From the NCBI GenBank assembly GCA_001784175.1, contig MFPR01000001.1:228561-292560 (forward strand): a stretch of 64,000 nucleotides of DNA. Direction: 5' to 3'. The translations under genes were made by a program, and so were the position numbers. The stretch comes from Candidatus Lindowbacteria bacterium RIFCSPLOWO2_12_FULL_62_27. Lineage in GTDB: Bacteria > Lindowbacteria > 2-12-FULL-62-27. The notes below the pieces were generated by a model. It was not told where the DNA came from. It worked only from the letters and a program-made list of their open reading frames with translations, and did no database searches. Positions 16,830 through 25,686 of the stretch are shown here, one piece after another (position 1 is the stretch's first letter; each line of letters opens with the position of its first letter).

Positions 16830-18800
16830 TCATTCGTACCGCAGCGCGTCGATCGGCTTGAGGGACGCCGCTTTTCTCGCGGGCCACAGGCCGAAGAGGA
16901 CGCCGACGGCGACGGAGAATCCGAAGGCGAGGGCCACGGCCGACGGGGCAACGGCGGCGGTCCAGCCGGCCCAGTGGGATAGGCCGAGCGTGATGAGCCA
17001 GCCAAGCACAATACCGGAACAGCCGCCGACGATGCTGACCGCGACCGCTTCGATGAGGAATTGCCACAAAATATCTTTCGGGCGCGCGCCGATGGCCTTC
17101 CGGAGGCCGATTTCGCGCGTTCGTTCCGTGACCGAGACCAGCATGATGTTCATGATGCCGATGCCGCCGACGAGGAGCGAGATGGCGGCGATGGAGGCGA
17201 GGAGCGCGGACAACGTGCGGCTGGTTTCGGTAAGCGTTTCCTGGAACTGGACCAGATTGCGTATCTGGAAACTGTCGTACCGGGCGGGCGGCAGGCGGTG
17301 GCGGCGGATGACGGTTTGCCGCACCGATTCCTCCACGCCCGCCATGTGCTCCGGCCCCTCGACTTCAATGTCGATCTGGTCGACATATTCTTTTCCGAAG
17401 AGCCGCTTCATCGCGGTGCCGAGCGGCACCACGACCAGGTCGTCCTCATCGCGCCAGGTCGTGGCGCCTTTTTCGGGCAGGATCCCGATCACCTGAAAAT
17501 TCACGCGGTTGATTTTGATCATCTCCCCGATCGGATTGACCGGGCCGAAAATTTCCCGGACGATCGTCATGCCGACGACGGCGACCCTCATCCGTGACTG
17601 TTCCTCGGCCGACGTGAAGAACCGGCCGACAACCGGCCGGGACGCGCGCATGTCGGCGTAGTCGGGGAGCGTTCCCGACACCGTCGTATTCCAGTTCGCG
17701 GCGCCGTACACAAGCTGGCCCCGGCCGGACGCGGTCGGCGACACCCGGCGGACGCGCGCAAGTGTGCGGACGGCCTCCGCGTCCTCCAGCGTGAAACGGG
17801 TCACCGTGCCGGCCTCGAGCATCACGCCATGCGTGCGGAGCGACCCGGGCCGAAGGACGAGGAGGTTCGACCCCATCGAGGCCAGACGCTCTTCGATCGA
17901 TTTCTTCGCGCCGTGCCCCAGCGCCAGCATGGCGATCACCGCCGCGACGCCAATCAGAATGCCCAGAACCGAAAGACCCGTTCGGACCTTGTTGGCCGAC
18001 AGCGCGCGCACGGCCTGCCGCAGGTACTCGCGGGCGTCGCGCCAAAAAAGTTTCCATCGACTGCCGGCCACCGCCGGCGGCTCGGCCGCCTCGGCCGGGA
18101 TGGGCGCAACGGATGCCCGGGCGCCGGGATGCGCCGCGTCGTCCACGATCCGGCCGTCGCGCATGCGGATGATCCGCCGGGCCTGTTTCGCCACGTCCTC
18201 TTCGTGCGTTACCAGAACCACTGTGATGCCGCGGTCATTCAATTTCCGGAAGATGTCCAAGATTTCGACCTGGCTCCGGGAATCCAGGTTGCCAGTCGGC
18301 TCATCCGCGAGAATCATGCGCGGGCGGTTCATCAACGCCCGCGCGATCGCCACCCGCTGCTGCTGCCCGCCGGACATCTGGTTGGGCATGTGACCCGACC
18401 GCTCGGCAAGCCCGACATCGGCGAGCAATTCGCGCGGGCGGGAGGCAGGATCGACGCCGTTGGCGCAATAGATCAGCGGGAGAGCCGCGTTTTCGAGGGC
18501 GCTCATTCTCGGCAGGAGATTGAATTGCTGAAACACGAATCCAAGCCAGCGCGACCGCAGCGTGGCCAGGTCCTGCTCCGCGAGCCGCGAAACCCGGCGG
18601 CCCATGAGTTCATACACGCCGTCGTCCGGCGTATCGAGAAGCCCCAGCACATGCAGAAGCGTTGACTTGCCGGACCCCGACGGCCCCATGATGGCCACCC
18701 ACTCGCCCGGCTCGATCGCCAGGCTGACCCCGTCCAGCGCGCGGACGACCGTGTCGCCCATGACATAGGATTTGCGGAGATCAACGCAGCGGACGATCAT
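16830..18800 (-). CDS. macB: MacB-type ABC transporter, ATPase-permease fusion
   Basis: The N-terminal ABC ATPase has Walker A GPSGSGKST, Q-loop FVFQQFNLLP, signature MSGGQQQRVAIARAL and Walker B ILADEPTGNLDS. It is followed by a MacB_PCD/FtsX permease with one membrane helix (VRTGLSVLGILIGVAAVIAML), a large periplasmic domain and three C-terminal helices. MacB acts with MacA and TolC as a mechanotransmission efflux machine for peptides, siderophores or antibiotics. ATG 18800 (MIVRCVDLRK) is preferred. TTG at 18824 would add 8 residues and lies inside the palindrome. tolC and macA lie upstream in the same operon. Confidence 0.93.
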   Translation of the reverse strand: MIVRCVDLRKSYVMGDTVVRALDGVSLAIEPGEWVAIMGPSGSGKSTLLHVLGLLDTPDDGVYELMGRRVSRLAEQDLATLRSRWLGFVFQQFNLLPRMSALENAALPLIYCANGVDPASRPRELLADVGLAERSGHMPNQMSGGQQQRVAIARALMNRPRMILADEPTGNLDSRSQVEILDIFRKLNDRGITVVLVTHEEDVAKQARRIIRMRDGRIVDDAAHPGARASVAPIPAEAAEPPAVAGSRWKLFWRDAREYLRQAVRALSANKVRTGLSVLGILIGVAAVIAMLALGHGAKKSIEERLASMGSNLLVLRPGSLRTHGVMLEAGTVTRFTLEDAEAVRTLARVRRVSPTASGRGQLVYGAANWNTTVSGTLPDYADMRASRPVVGRFFTSAEEQSRMRVAVVGMTIVREIFGPVNPIGEMIKINRVNFQVIGILPEKGATTWRDEDDLVVVPLGTAMKRLFGKEYVDQIDIEVEGPEHMAGVEESVRQTVIRRHRLPPARYDSFQIRNLVQFQETLTETSRTLSALLASIAAISLLVGGIGIMNIMLVSVTERTREIGLRKAIGARPKDILWQFLIEAVAVSIVGGCSGIVLGWLITLGLSHWAGWTAAVAPSAVALAFGFSVAVGVLFGLWPARKAASLKPIDALRYE

Positions 18801-18822
18801 TCTGCTTCGCGGTCCCAAAGCC

Positions 18823-18874
18823 AAAGTGATATCATGATATCATGATAGCTATCATGATATCATGATATCACTTT
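18823..18874. repeat. Perfect 52-bp palindrome between macA and macB
   Basis: The two 26-nt arms are exact reverse complements with no loop (centre AGCT at 18847-18850). Each arm contains two copies of the self-complementary octamer ATCATGAT. It covers the macA stop codon (18873-18875) and the upstream TTG candidate of macB, and it fills the whole 72-nt gap except the last 22 nt. In RNA it would form a 26-bp AU-rich hairpin. In DNA it offers several overlapping operator-like dyads. Confidence 0.95.
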
Positions 18875-19841
18875 ACTCCCGGCGGGAACTGCGGCGCTGG
18901 CCGAAGGGCGAGAACGGATTGGTCGGCGCCTGCGATGCGCGGTCCGGCAGGCGGGACCGTGCGACCAGGATTTCCTGGCCCTCCGCCAGACCCGAAACGA
19001 TCTCGGTGCGCTTGCCGTCCGTCAATCCCGTGCTCACCGGCCGGCGGTCCGGGTCTCGGCCGCCCGGGGCCGGCAAAAGCACCCAGCGGTCGCCGTCGCG
19101 GTCGCGCACCGATTCGGCCGGCACGAGGAGGACGCCCGATTTTGCCGCGACCTTGAACGTGACGTTGGCCGTCATGCCGCTGCGCATGAAGGGCGGGACG
19201 TCGCCGGGCAGGACGTCGACGGCGTAGACGGTGACGTTGTTGACCGTTTGGGCCTCGTACGCGATGTGATCGACCACGGCGGCGATGGAATGTTGGGGAT
19301 AGGCGTCGAGGACGACCGATGCGGCCTGCCCGACCTGAACGGCGCCGATGTCCGTTTCATCCACCTGCGCCTTGACGATCAGCCGGTCCGATAGAACCAC
19401 GACGGGATCGGCCGACGTGACCGACTGGCCGGGTTCGACGCTGCGCGCGATGACGGCGCCGTCGATGGGCGAAACCAGCGGCGCCGGCTTGTACAGCTCG
19501 CTCCAGCGCGCGACCTCCTCCGGGCCCTTCATGCGGGCCGCGTCGAGCAGGGCGGCGCGCTCGGTCGAACTCATCCACGCGACGATCTGGCCCCTTCGGA
19601 CGGACGCGCCCTCGCGCACGAGGATGTCCTCGATCCGGCCGCCGATCGGCGGTTTGACCTCCACCCGGTTCTGCGGCTCCACCCCGCCCGTCGTCAGCAC
19701 GACCGTTTCGATGTCCCCGCGCCGCACGCGCACCGTGTCCCATTCGATTCCATCGGCCCGACGCCCGCCGCCGCGCCACCAGCCCCAGGCGCCGATGGCC
19801 AGCGCCACCACGACCAGCGCGATCATCCATTTGACCCTCAC
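18873..19841 (-). CDS. macA: MacA-type periplasmic adaptor (HlyD/RND family)
   Basis: The GTG start at 19841 has AAAGGAG 9 nt upstream and overlaps the TolC stop as GTGA (19838-19841). One N-terminal membrane helix (MIALVVVALAIGAWGWW) anchors the protein. Lipoyl-like and beta-barrel regions follow (VEVKPPIGGRIEDILVREG; SPIDGAVIARSVEPGQSV). The coiled-coil hairpin is short, about 25 residues (TERAALLDAARMKGPEEVARW), much shorter than in E. coli MacA. It links MacB to the outer-membrane channel. Confidence 0.9.
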   Translation of the reverse strand: MRVKWMIALVVVALAIGAWGWWRGGGRRADGIEWDTVRVRRGDIETVVLTTGGVEPQNRVEVKPPIGGRIEDILVREGASVRRGQIVAWMSSTERAALLDAARMKGPEEVARWSELYKPAPLVSPIDGAVIARSVEPGQSVTSADPVVVLSDRLIVKAQVDETDIGAVQVGQAASVVLDAYPQHSIAAVVDHIAYEAQTVNNVTVYAVDVLPGDVPPFMRSGMTANVTFKVAAKSGVLLVPAESVRDRDGDRWVLLPAPGGRDPDRRPVSTGLTDGKRTEIVSGLAEGQEILVARSRLPDRASQAPTNPFSPFGQRRSSRRE

Positions 19842-21088
19842 GGCTCCAGCTCCTTTCCTGTCGCGTTCAGCCACTCGGCCTCGGCTAGGACGGCGTCCCG
19901 GCGGGCCGCGAGCGCGGCCCGTTCCTGTGAAATGAGATCATTTTCGATGATATCCCAATCCTGATACGTGAGCAAACCGCTCGCATACTGCGCCTGCGCG
20001 ATTTCGGCCCGGACCCGCGCGGCTTCCAGAAACTCCTCGCGAACGGCGACGAACTCCGCCGCGTCGACGAAGCCGGCGTGCCGGTCCCGCAGATCCAGCG
20101 ACGCGAAGTTCCGCGCCGACTCCTCCACAAACGCGAGCCGCTCCGCATCCGCGCGCGCCGACTCGACGTCGCGCCATTCCTTGCCGCCGGAAAAGAGCGG
20201 GAGCGACAGCGCCAGGCCGCCGGACCAGTCACCCGTGGTTCGTCGCGGCGGCCAGCGGCCGTCCGAGCGTTTGGCGGACCCGGACAGCGACAGGGTCGGA
20301 TAGAAATTCCGGCGCTCGATGGTGACGCCCAGTTCCCCGGCCCGCCGGTCCGCAACTGATTTTCGCACGGCGGGCGTACGATCGGCGAGCGCCGCAAAGT
20401 CCGGTTCCTCCGGCGGCACGCCGGCTTCAAGCCCGCCCACCGCGCGAACCTCGCCGTCGTCCCGCCCGCCCAGCGCGCGGCGCAGTTCCTGCTGCGCGAC
20501 CCGCACGGCGCGCCGCGCCTGCCGGACATCGAAATCGGCCTCGTGGGCCTGAGCCTTTGCGCGCAAAAATGACCCCTTATGCTCGCGGCCGGCGTCAAAC
20601 CTCGCGCGGACCAGATCGACGTTCTGCTTGCGGCGGTCCGCGATTTTTTCCGCCAGCGTCAAAAATTCCTGCGCGTGCAAAAGGCGGGCGAAGGCCGACC
20701 GAAGATCGATCTGCACATCGGCCGACGTTGACGCGAGGTCCGCCCGCGCCGCGTCGAGCGCGGCCTTCGCCTTCGCTACTTCCGGCTGGTCGGTCAGGCC
20801 GGGGAACAGGCGCTGGCTGGCGGAAAGGCTGTAGGCATACTGATCGCCGGAGGCGGACGAATGAGACCGCGAGTAATCGACGCCTCCATCCAGATCCGGC
20901 CAGTACTCGGCCCGCCCGGACCCGACCGCCGCCGCGGCCGATCGAACCGACGCTTCGGCCGCCCGAAGGTCCGGATGCCGCGCGCGGGCTTCGCGCGCGC
21001 ATTGCTCCCAACTCACATCGCCGGCCCAAGCCACCATCGCCCCGAATGCGACGGCAGCGCCGACCGCAAACGTCCTTGCGATCTTCAT
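19838..21088 (-). CDS. TolC-family outer-membrane channel
   Basis: A signal peptide (MKIARTFAVGAAVAFGAMVAWA) precedes two outer-membrane efflux (OEP) repeats rich in Ala, Arg and Glu, with coiled-coil segments and the usual strand motifs (YSLSASQRLFPG; GGLALSLPLFSGG). TolC proteins form trimeric ducts across periplasm and outer membrane. It is the first gene of the tolC-macA-macB operon and presumably the dedicated exit duct. ATG at 21088 is preferred over 21106 as it gives a clean signal peptide. Confidence 0.9.
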   Translation of the reverse strand: MKIARTFAVGAAVAFGAMVAWAGDVSWEQCAREARARHPDLRAAEASVRSAAAAVGSGRAEYWPDLDGGVDYSRSHSSASGDQYAYSLSASQRLFPGLTDQPEVAKAKAALDAARADLASTSADVQIDLRSAFARLLHAQEFLTLAEKIADRRKQNVDLVRARFDAGREHKGSFLRAKAQAHEADFDVRQARRAVRVAQQELRRALGGRDDGEVRAVGGLEAGVPPEEPDFAALADRTPAVRKSVADRRAGELGVTIERRNFYPTLSLSGSAKRSDGRWPPRRTTGDWSGGLALSLPLFSGGKEWRDVESARADAERLAFVEESARNFASLDLRDRHAGFVDAAEFVAVREEFLEAARVRAEIAQAQYASGLLTYQDWDIIENDLISQERAALAARRDAVLAEAEWLNATGKELEP

Positions 21089-21156
21089 CGACAATGGTAA
21101 TATCACAAACTTTCAAATCTGGCGATTCAAAACCGCCCAAAGGGGAGACGCATCCT

Positions 21157-21501
21157 ATGAATACCATCTTGCTCTTGGTTTTCTCAAATGTGTTCATGAC
21201 CATCGCATGGTACGGGCACCTGAAATACAAATCGCACGCGCTCGGGGCCGTGATCCTGATCAGTTGGCTGATCGCGCTGCCTGAGTACATGCTCCAGGTG
21301 CCCGCGAACCGGTTCGGCCACGGGGCGTTCACGGCGCCTCAGTTGAAGATCATCCAGGAGATCATCTCGATTTCGGTGTTTGTTCTCTTCTGCATGACGT
21401 ACCTCAGGGAACCGATCCGGTGGAACTACGTGGTCTCGTTCCTCCTGATCGTCGCCGCCGCCTTCTTCGCCTTCGCCGATCTGCCCCGAATGCCGGCCTA
21501 A
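21157..21501 (+). CDS. DUF486 small membrane protein
   Basis: The 114-aa protein has four hydrophobic helices (MNTILLLVFSNVFMTIAWYG; AVILISWLIALPEY; ISISVFVLFCMTYL; VVSFLLIVAAAFFAF) and the GHLKYK and LPEYxxQVPANR motifs of the DUF486 family, which resembles half-size drug/metabolite transporters. The function is unknown. AAAGGGGAGA precedes the ATG by about 8 nt. It is transcribed divergently from tolC. Its 3' end overlaps the convergent kinase stop by 3 nt. Confidence 0.88.
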   Translation: MNTILLLVFSNVFMTIAWYGHLKYKSHALGAVILISWLIALPEYMLQVPANRFGHGAFTAPQLKIIQEIISISVFVLFCMTYLREPIRWNYVVSFLLIVAAAFFAFADLPRMPA

Positions 21502-23117
21502 CTTTTTTTGCCTGACATCTCCTCCTGAAGCTGGTCGGACCAGGGGTCGGAGGCGGCGGGGCCGGCCGGGGCGCCTTTGAGGACTCGGTCGATCTTGGTC
21601 GAGAGTTCCGCGAGCGTGTAGGGTTTGAGGAGGAAGGATTTCAGGCCGAGCCGGAACATGGCGTCGGTGTCGCCGCGGATCGAGTAGCCGGTCGTCAGGA
21701 TGGCCTTGACGTCCGGGCGGATCTTGCGCATCTCCGCGAAGGTTTCAAGCCCGTTTTTTCCCGGCATCTTCATGTCCACGATGACAAGATCGATCTCGGC
21801 CCGGCGCTCCTGAAAGATGCGGATCGCCTCGTCCCCGTCCTTTGCGGAGTGAACCATGTATCCGATTTCGCTCAGGAGTCGTGCCGTCGTTTGCAGCACG
21901 GACGGCTCGTCATCGACGACGAGGACGGTCGCCGTGCCGGGCGCCACCTTTTCTTCGGCCGACATTTTGACGAGCGCGGCGTCGGACTCGAACGCGGGAA
22001 AATAAAGATGGACCGCCGTCCCCTTGCCCTCTTCGCTGTCCAGCTCCAGGTACCCGCCGTGGGCCTTGACGGTCTTGTAGGCCATCGTGAGCCCCAGCCC
22101 GCTTTTGCCCTGCGCCTCCTTGGTGGTGAAAAATGGTTCGTAGGCGCGGCGCAGAACCTCCGGCTTCATCCCGCCGCCCGTGTCGCGGATGGTCAGTTTC
22201 ACGAGCCGGCCCGGCGGCAGGCCCGGCCGCATCTCCCGAAACGCATCGTTGGGCGAGAAGGCCGAGGTTTCGACGGACAGCACGCCGCCCTGCGGCATCG
22301 CGTCCATGGCGTTCAGGCTGACCGCCATCAGCGCCTCCTCGAGATGTTCCTGCGACCCCACGATCGGCGGCACGGCATCGGCCACGGCAAGCTGGATCTT
22401 GATCTTCGCGGGAACGGTCCGCTTCAGTGTCTGGAAAAATGCGCGCGCGAATTCATTGACGTCCATCTGGACCCGCGAGGCCGGCGCGTCGGCCGATCCG
22501 CCGGCGCGCGCGAACGCGCGGAGTTCCTTGATGACCGCCGATCCTTTCTGGACCAGCGCCTCGATCTGGGAAGCCGATTCGACGAGCTTTCCGTCCTGGG
22601 CGACCATCCGGATCAGGGTCGCGTAGCCTTGAATCCCGAGCAGCAGGTTGTTGATCTCGTGGGCCACGTCGCTGGAGAATTTGTCCAGAATCTCCATCTT
22701 CTGCGCTTCGTATAATTTCTGCGCCGCCTTCTTGCGCTCGGTCACGTCCCGGAAGAAGGCGCAGGCAAAGAGTTTGTCCCCGAGGGTCAGGCCGGTCAGC
22801 AGCGCCTCGCAGCGGATGTTCGACGCGCCGGCGCGCATCGCGGTGACTTCGATGGCCGTGCGCTCGAGCCTCTGCGCGGGATCCTTTTCGAAAAACCGGG
22901 TCAGAATTTTCCGGAACGCCTCGCGCTGCGGCTCGATCAGCACCTCCTCCAGCGGCATGTCCATCGCCTGCTCCTCGCCGATCCGAAAGAGCCGGGCGGC
23001 GGCCGGATTGAAATGCGTGATCCGGCCCTTCTGGTCCGCGCCGACGACGGCCTCGCGGGTCGACGCGTAGATGTGAGTCAAAAATCCCGCCGGGTCGGCG
23101 GTCGTCACGTTTGCCAT
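21498..23117 (-). CDS. Hybrid histidine kinase: PAS, HisKA, HATPase, receiver
   Basis: A PAS domain (GADQKGRITHFNPAAARLF) is followed by a HisKA domain (SSDVAHEINNLLLGIQGYATLI), an HATPase domain (DTGGGMKPEVL; KSGLGLTMAY) and a C-terminal receiver with Asp in LVIVDMKMPGKNG. It has no membrane segment, so it senses a cytoplasmic signal or relies on the membrane kinase next door. The HATPase N-box reads MAVSLNAMDAMPQGG, in which the usual N(A)xxA pattern is kept. Starts are possible at ATG 23117 (4 nt after the upstream stop) or 23135. It is the last gene of the signalling operon. Confidence 0.9.
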   Translation of the reverse strand: MANVTTADPAGFLTHIYASTREAVVGADQKGRITHFNPAAARLFRIGEEQAMDMPLEEVLIEPQREAFRKILTRFFEKDPAQRLERTAIEVTAMRAGASNIRCEALLTGLTLGDKLFACAFFRDVTERKKAAQKLYEAQKMEILDKFSSDVAHEINNLLLGIQGYATLIRMVAQDGKLVESASQIEALVQKGSAVIKELRAFARAGGSADAPASRVQMDVNEFARAFFQTLKRTVPAKIKIQLAVADAVPPIVGSQEHLEEALMAVSLNAMDAMPQGGVLSVETSAFSPNDAFREMRPGLPPGRLVKLTIRDTGGGMKPEVLRRAYEPFFTTKEAQGKSGLGLTMAYKTVKAHGGYLELDSEEGKGTAVHLYFPAFESDAALVKMSAEEKVAPGTATVLVVDDEPSVLQTTARLLSEIGYMVHSAKDGDEAIRIFQERRAEIDLVIVDMKMPGKNGLETFAEMRKIRPDVKAILTTGYSIRGDTDAMFRLGLKSFLLKPYTLAELSTKIDRVLKGAPAGPAASDPWSDQLQEEMSGKKS

Positions 23118-23121
23118 GATC

Positions 23122-25686
23122 TTAAACGCCATCATTCTTGACACGCGATATTTTGTAAAGGGTTTCTCTGACCAGCGCATTCAGCCGCGCGAGGTTGTAG
23201 GGCTTTTCGAGCGTCGGAATGTTGTTTGACTCGACGAATTTCCGCGGCTCCGGGCTCATCACGTCGCCCGTGCTCAGGATGAACGCCGGCAGAAGTTCCG
23301 GCCGATGATTTTCGACGTATTCGTAGAGCGCCTTCCCGTCCTTCTCCGGCATTTTCAAATCGACGATCAGAAGGTCATAGCGCCGCTCCCGCAGGCGTTC
23401 GACCGCCTCATCCACCGAGGAGGCGGCCGTCACGCCGTAGCCCTGCCCGGTCAGATGACGTTTCAATACATTGCGAATCGACTCTTCATCGTCCACCACC
23501 AGAATCCTCGCATGGCCACGGCCGGCCGGCGTCCCTCCCTGCGCATCGACCCTCTCCGGCGGCGGGACGAGGCCGGCGGGCGCCACCGGCAACTCGACGA
23601 TGAAGCGGGTGCCCCGGCCGGCCTCGCTGTCCACCGAGAGCACGCCTCCGTGCTCGGCGACGATGCCGTGGCTGATGCTGAGGCCCAATCCCGTGCCCCG
23701 GCCCACATCCTTCGTGGTGTAGAAGGGATCGAAAATCCTGGAAAGCTGTTCTGCCGGGATCCCGGAACCGGAATCTTCAATGATCATCCAGATGTGAGAG
23801 CCGGTGTGCCGGCTGCGTACCGCCACGCGGCGCGTTCCGGAGACCGGTTTCACCGCATCCAGCGCGTTGTTCAAGATATTGAAGAACACCTGCTGAATCT
23901 GGTTCGGATCGGCCATCGCCGGGGGAAGGCCCGGATCCAGCCCGGTTTCGATTGACACATTTTCTATTTTGAACTGATGCTTCATCAGCTCCAGCGTGTC
24001 GTTCATCACCCCGTTCAAATCGCAGTTCAGCCGGGCCGGCTCCCATTTCCGGGCGAAGGTCAGAAGGTTCTGGACGACGCGGGCGCACCGCGCCGCCTCT
24101 TTTTCGATCATGTCAATGTCGCTTCGGACGCCGGACATGCTCCTTGAGTGCCGGATGAGCTCGGCGTAGCCGAGGATGCCGGTCAGGGGATTGTTGATCT
24201 CATGGGCGATCCCGGCGACGAATTGCCCCACCGCCGCCATTTTGTCGGCCTGCCGAAGTCTCTGTTGCAGCCGTTGCTCCCGGTCGGCGGCGGCCCTGCC
24301 TTCGGTCATGTCTCTCGAAATGGTGGAGTAGTATTCAATGTCCCCGGTACCGTTCCGATGCGCGACCAGGACCATCAGCGTGGGAATGGAGCGACCGCCC
24401 AGGCTCCTGAATTCTATTTCCCCGCGCCAGAATCCCCGCCGGCTGACCGCCGGGAGGATCTCGCCGACGAATTGCGCATCGAGTTCCGGCGGGTGGAACT
24501 GCCTCATGTGGTACTTCCTGACATTCTCATCCCAGCCGACGCCGAGAAGTTCCCGCCCTGCGGCGTTCATGTAGAGCGCGTTGCCCTTCGGGTCGGCGAT
24601 CGCCACAATGTCCGGCGTCGACTCAAGGATCGCGGTCAGGCGCTCGAACCGCGCCGCCTGACGGCCTTCGTGGACCAGATGCGCTCCGAGGATCAGTGTG
24701 ATGGCGAGCCCCACGAACAGAACCATGAGCGACTGCGTGCGGTCCAAGGTCGCGTCGAAGGCGGGAAGCGACGCGTAGTGGACCGACCACTCCCTGCCGT
24801 AGGCGTTGATATGGACCGTGGAGACAAACAGCGGGGGGCGGCCGGTATCCTGCCGGCCGAAGCAATGGTCGGCGTCATACAGAAGCGTGGTCCCGTTCAT
24901 CTCGCGTCCGTCGAATATCTCAAGGTCGATGTCCCGGATGCTGTCGCCGAGAATGCCCCGCATGAGATCGTTCATCCGGTACGGGCTGTAGACAAATCCC
25001 TCCAGCGCCGCCCAGCGTTCCTCCGTCGTTTCTGCCGGCGCGTTCCTTCGATAGAACGGCACGTACATGAGAATGCCGTGCTGAATGTCCGTTTCGGTCT
25101 CCTGAACGAGACGGACCTTCCCGGAAATGGTCGGTGCGCCGGAATCGACGGCCATCGACATGGCCCGGCGCCGGACGGTCTCCGATAACATGTCGTATCC
25201 GAAAGCGCGAAGATTACGTTGGACGAAAGGCTCCAGGTAAATAATGGAAGTGTAGACGGAACGTTCGCCGGCGGGCCAAATATGAAAGTTCGGGTACCCC
25301 TCGGCCCGGATTTTCGCGACAAACGAATCTTTTTCCTCCGGCCGAATCCATTTGGCATATCCGACACCCTGGATTCCCGGAAAATTCTCCTCGAGCTTCA
25401 GGGTGGTGACGTAGTCCCGCCACTCGTCCCGGTCGACCGTATGAGATCCCCTGAAATGCCCCACGCCGCCGCGCAGGACGAGTTCGTGGTCGAGGAGCCG
25501 CTTCCTGATGGCGAGATTGGTCCGCTCGACATGGGCGTCGAACCGGTCCCGGGCGAGTTGGAGTTCCTGCTCCTGCGTGAAGTTCCACGCCACGATCGTT
25601 CCGATGACATCGAGCAGCAGGATGACCACAGCCGCCATCCGGCCGACCCGCAGTCGGCGGGGCCGGCGTTTGCCCATGGACTTCAT
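23122..25686 (-). CDS. CHASE-domain hybrid histidine kinase (copy 1)
   Basis: The 854-aa protein has a first membrane helix (MAAVVILLLDVIGTIVAW), a periplasmic CHASE sensor domain (about 60-270, with [13 protein letters not shown] and YTSIIYLEP), a second helix ([19 protein letters not shown]), PAS, HisKA ([20 protein letters not shown]), HATPase (DSGSGIPAEQLSRIFDPFYTTK) and a C-terminal receiver (LLIVDLKMPEKDG). CHASE domains bind small extracellular ligands such as cytokinin-like or lipid signals. The start is in an ATGA overlap with the DUF342 gene. It is a close paralogue of the kinase at 27814-30393. Confidence 0.92.
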   Translation of the reverse strand: MKSMGKRRPRRLRVGRMAAVVILLLDVIGTIVAWNFTQEQELQLARDRFDAHVERTNLAIRKRLLDHELVLRGGVGHFRGSHTVDRDEWRDYVTTLKLEENFPGIQGVGYAKWIRPEEKDSFVAKIRAEGYPNFHIWPAGERSVYTSIIYLEPFVQRNLRAFGYDMLSETVRRRAMSMAVDSGAPTISGKVRLVQETETDIQHGILMYVPFYRRNAPAETTEERWAALEGFVYSPYRMNDLMRGILGDSIRDIDLEIFDGREMNGTTLLYDADHCFGRQDTGRPPLFVSTVHINAYGREWSVHYASLPAFDATLDRTQSLMVLFVGLAITLILGAHLVHEGRQAARFERLTAILESTPDIVAIADPKGNALYMNAAGRELLGVGWDENVRKYHMRQFHPPELDAQFVGEILPAVSRRGFWRGEIEFRSLGGRSIPTLMVLVAHRNGTGDIEYYSTISRDMTEGRAAADREQRLQQRLRQADKMAAVGQFVAGIAHEINNPLTGILGYAELIRHSRSMSGVRSDIDMIEKEAARCARVVQNLLTFARKWEPARLNCDLNGVMNDTLELMKHQFKIENVSIETGLDPGLPPAMADPNQIQQVFFNILNNALDAVKPVSGTRRVAVRSRHTGSHIWMIIEDSGSGIPAEQLSRIFDPFYTTKDVGRGTGLGLSISHGIVAEHGGVLSVDSEAGRGTRFIVELPVAPAGLVPPPERVDAQGGTPAGRGHARILVVDDEESIRNVLKRHLTGQGYGVTAASSVDEAVERLRERRYDLLIVDLKMPEKDGKALYEYVENHRPELLPAFILSTGDVMSPEPRKFVESNNIPTLEKPYNLARLNALVRETLYKISRVKNDGV

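Noticed and set aside
20557-21156. Upstream extension of the DUF486 protein
   Set aside because: This part is antisense to tolC and Arg/Pro-rich. The ATG at 21157 has a clear Shine-Dalgarno sequence and gives a normal-length protein.
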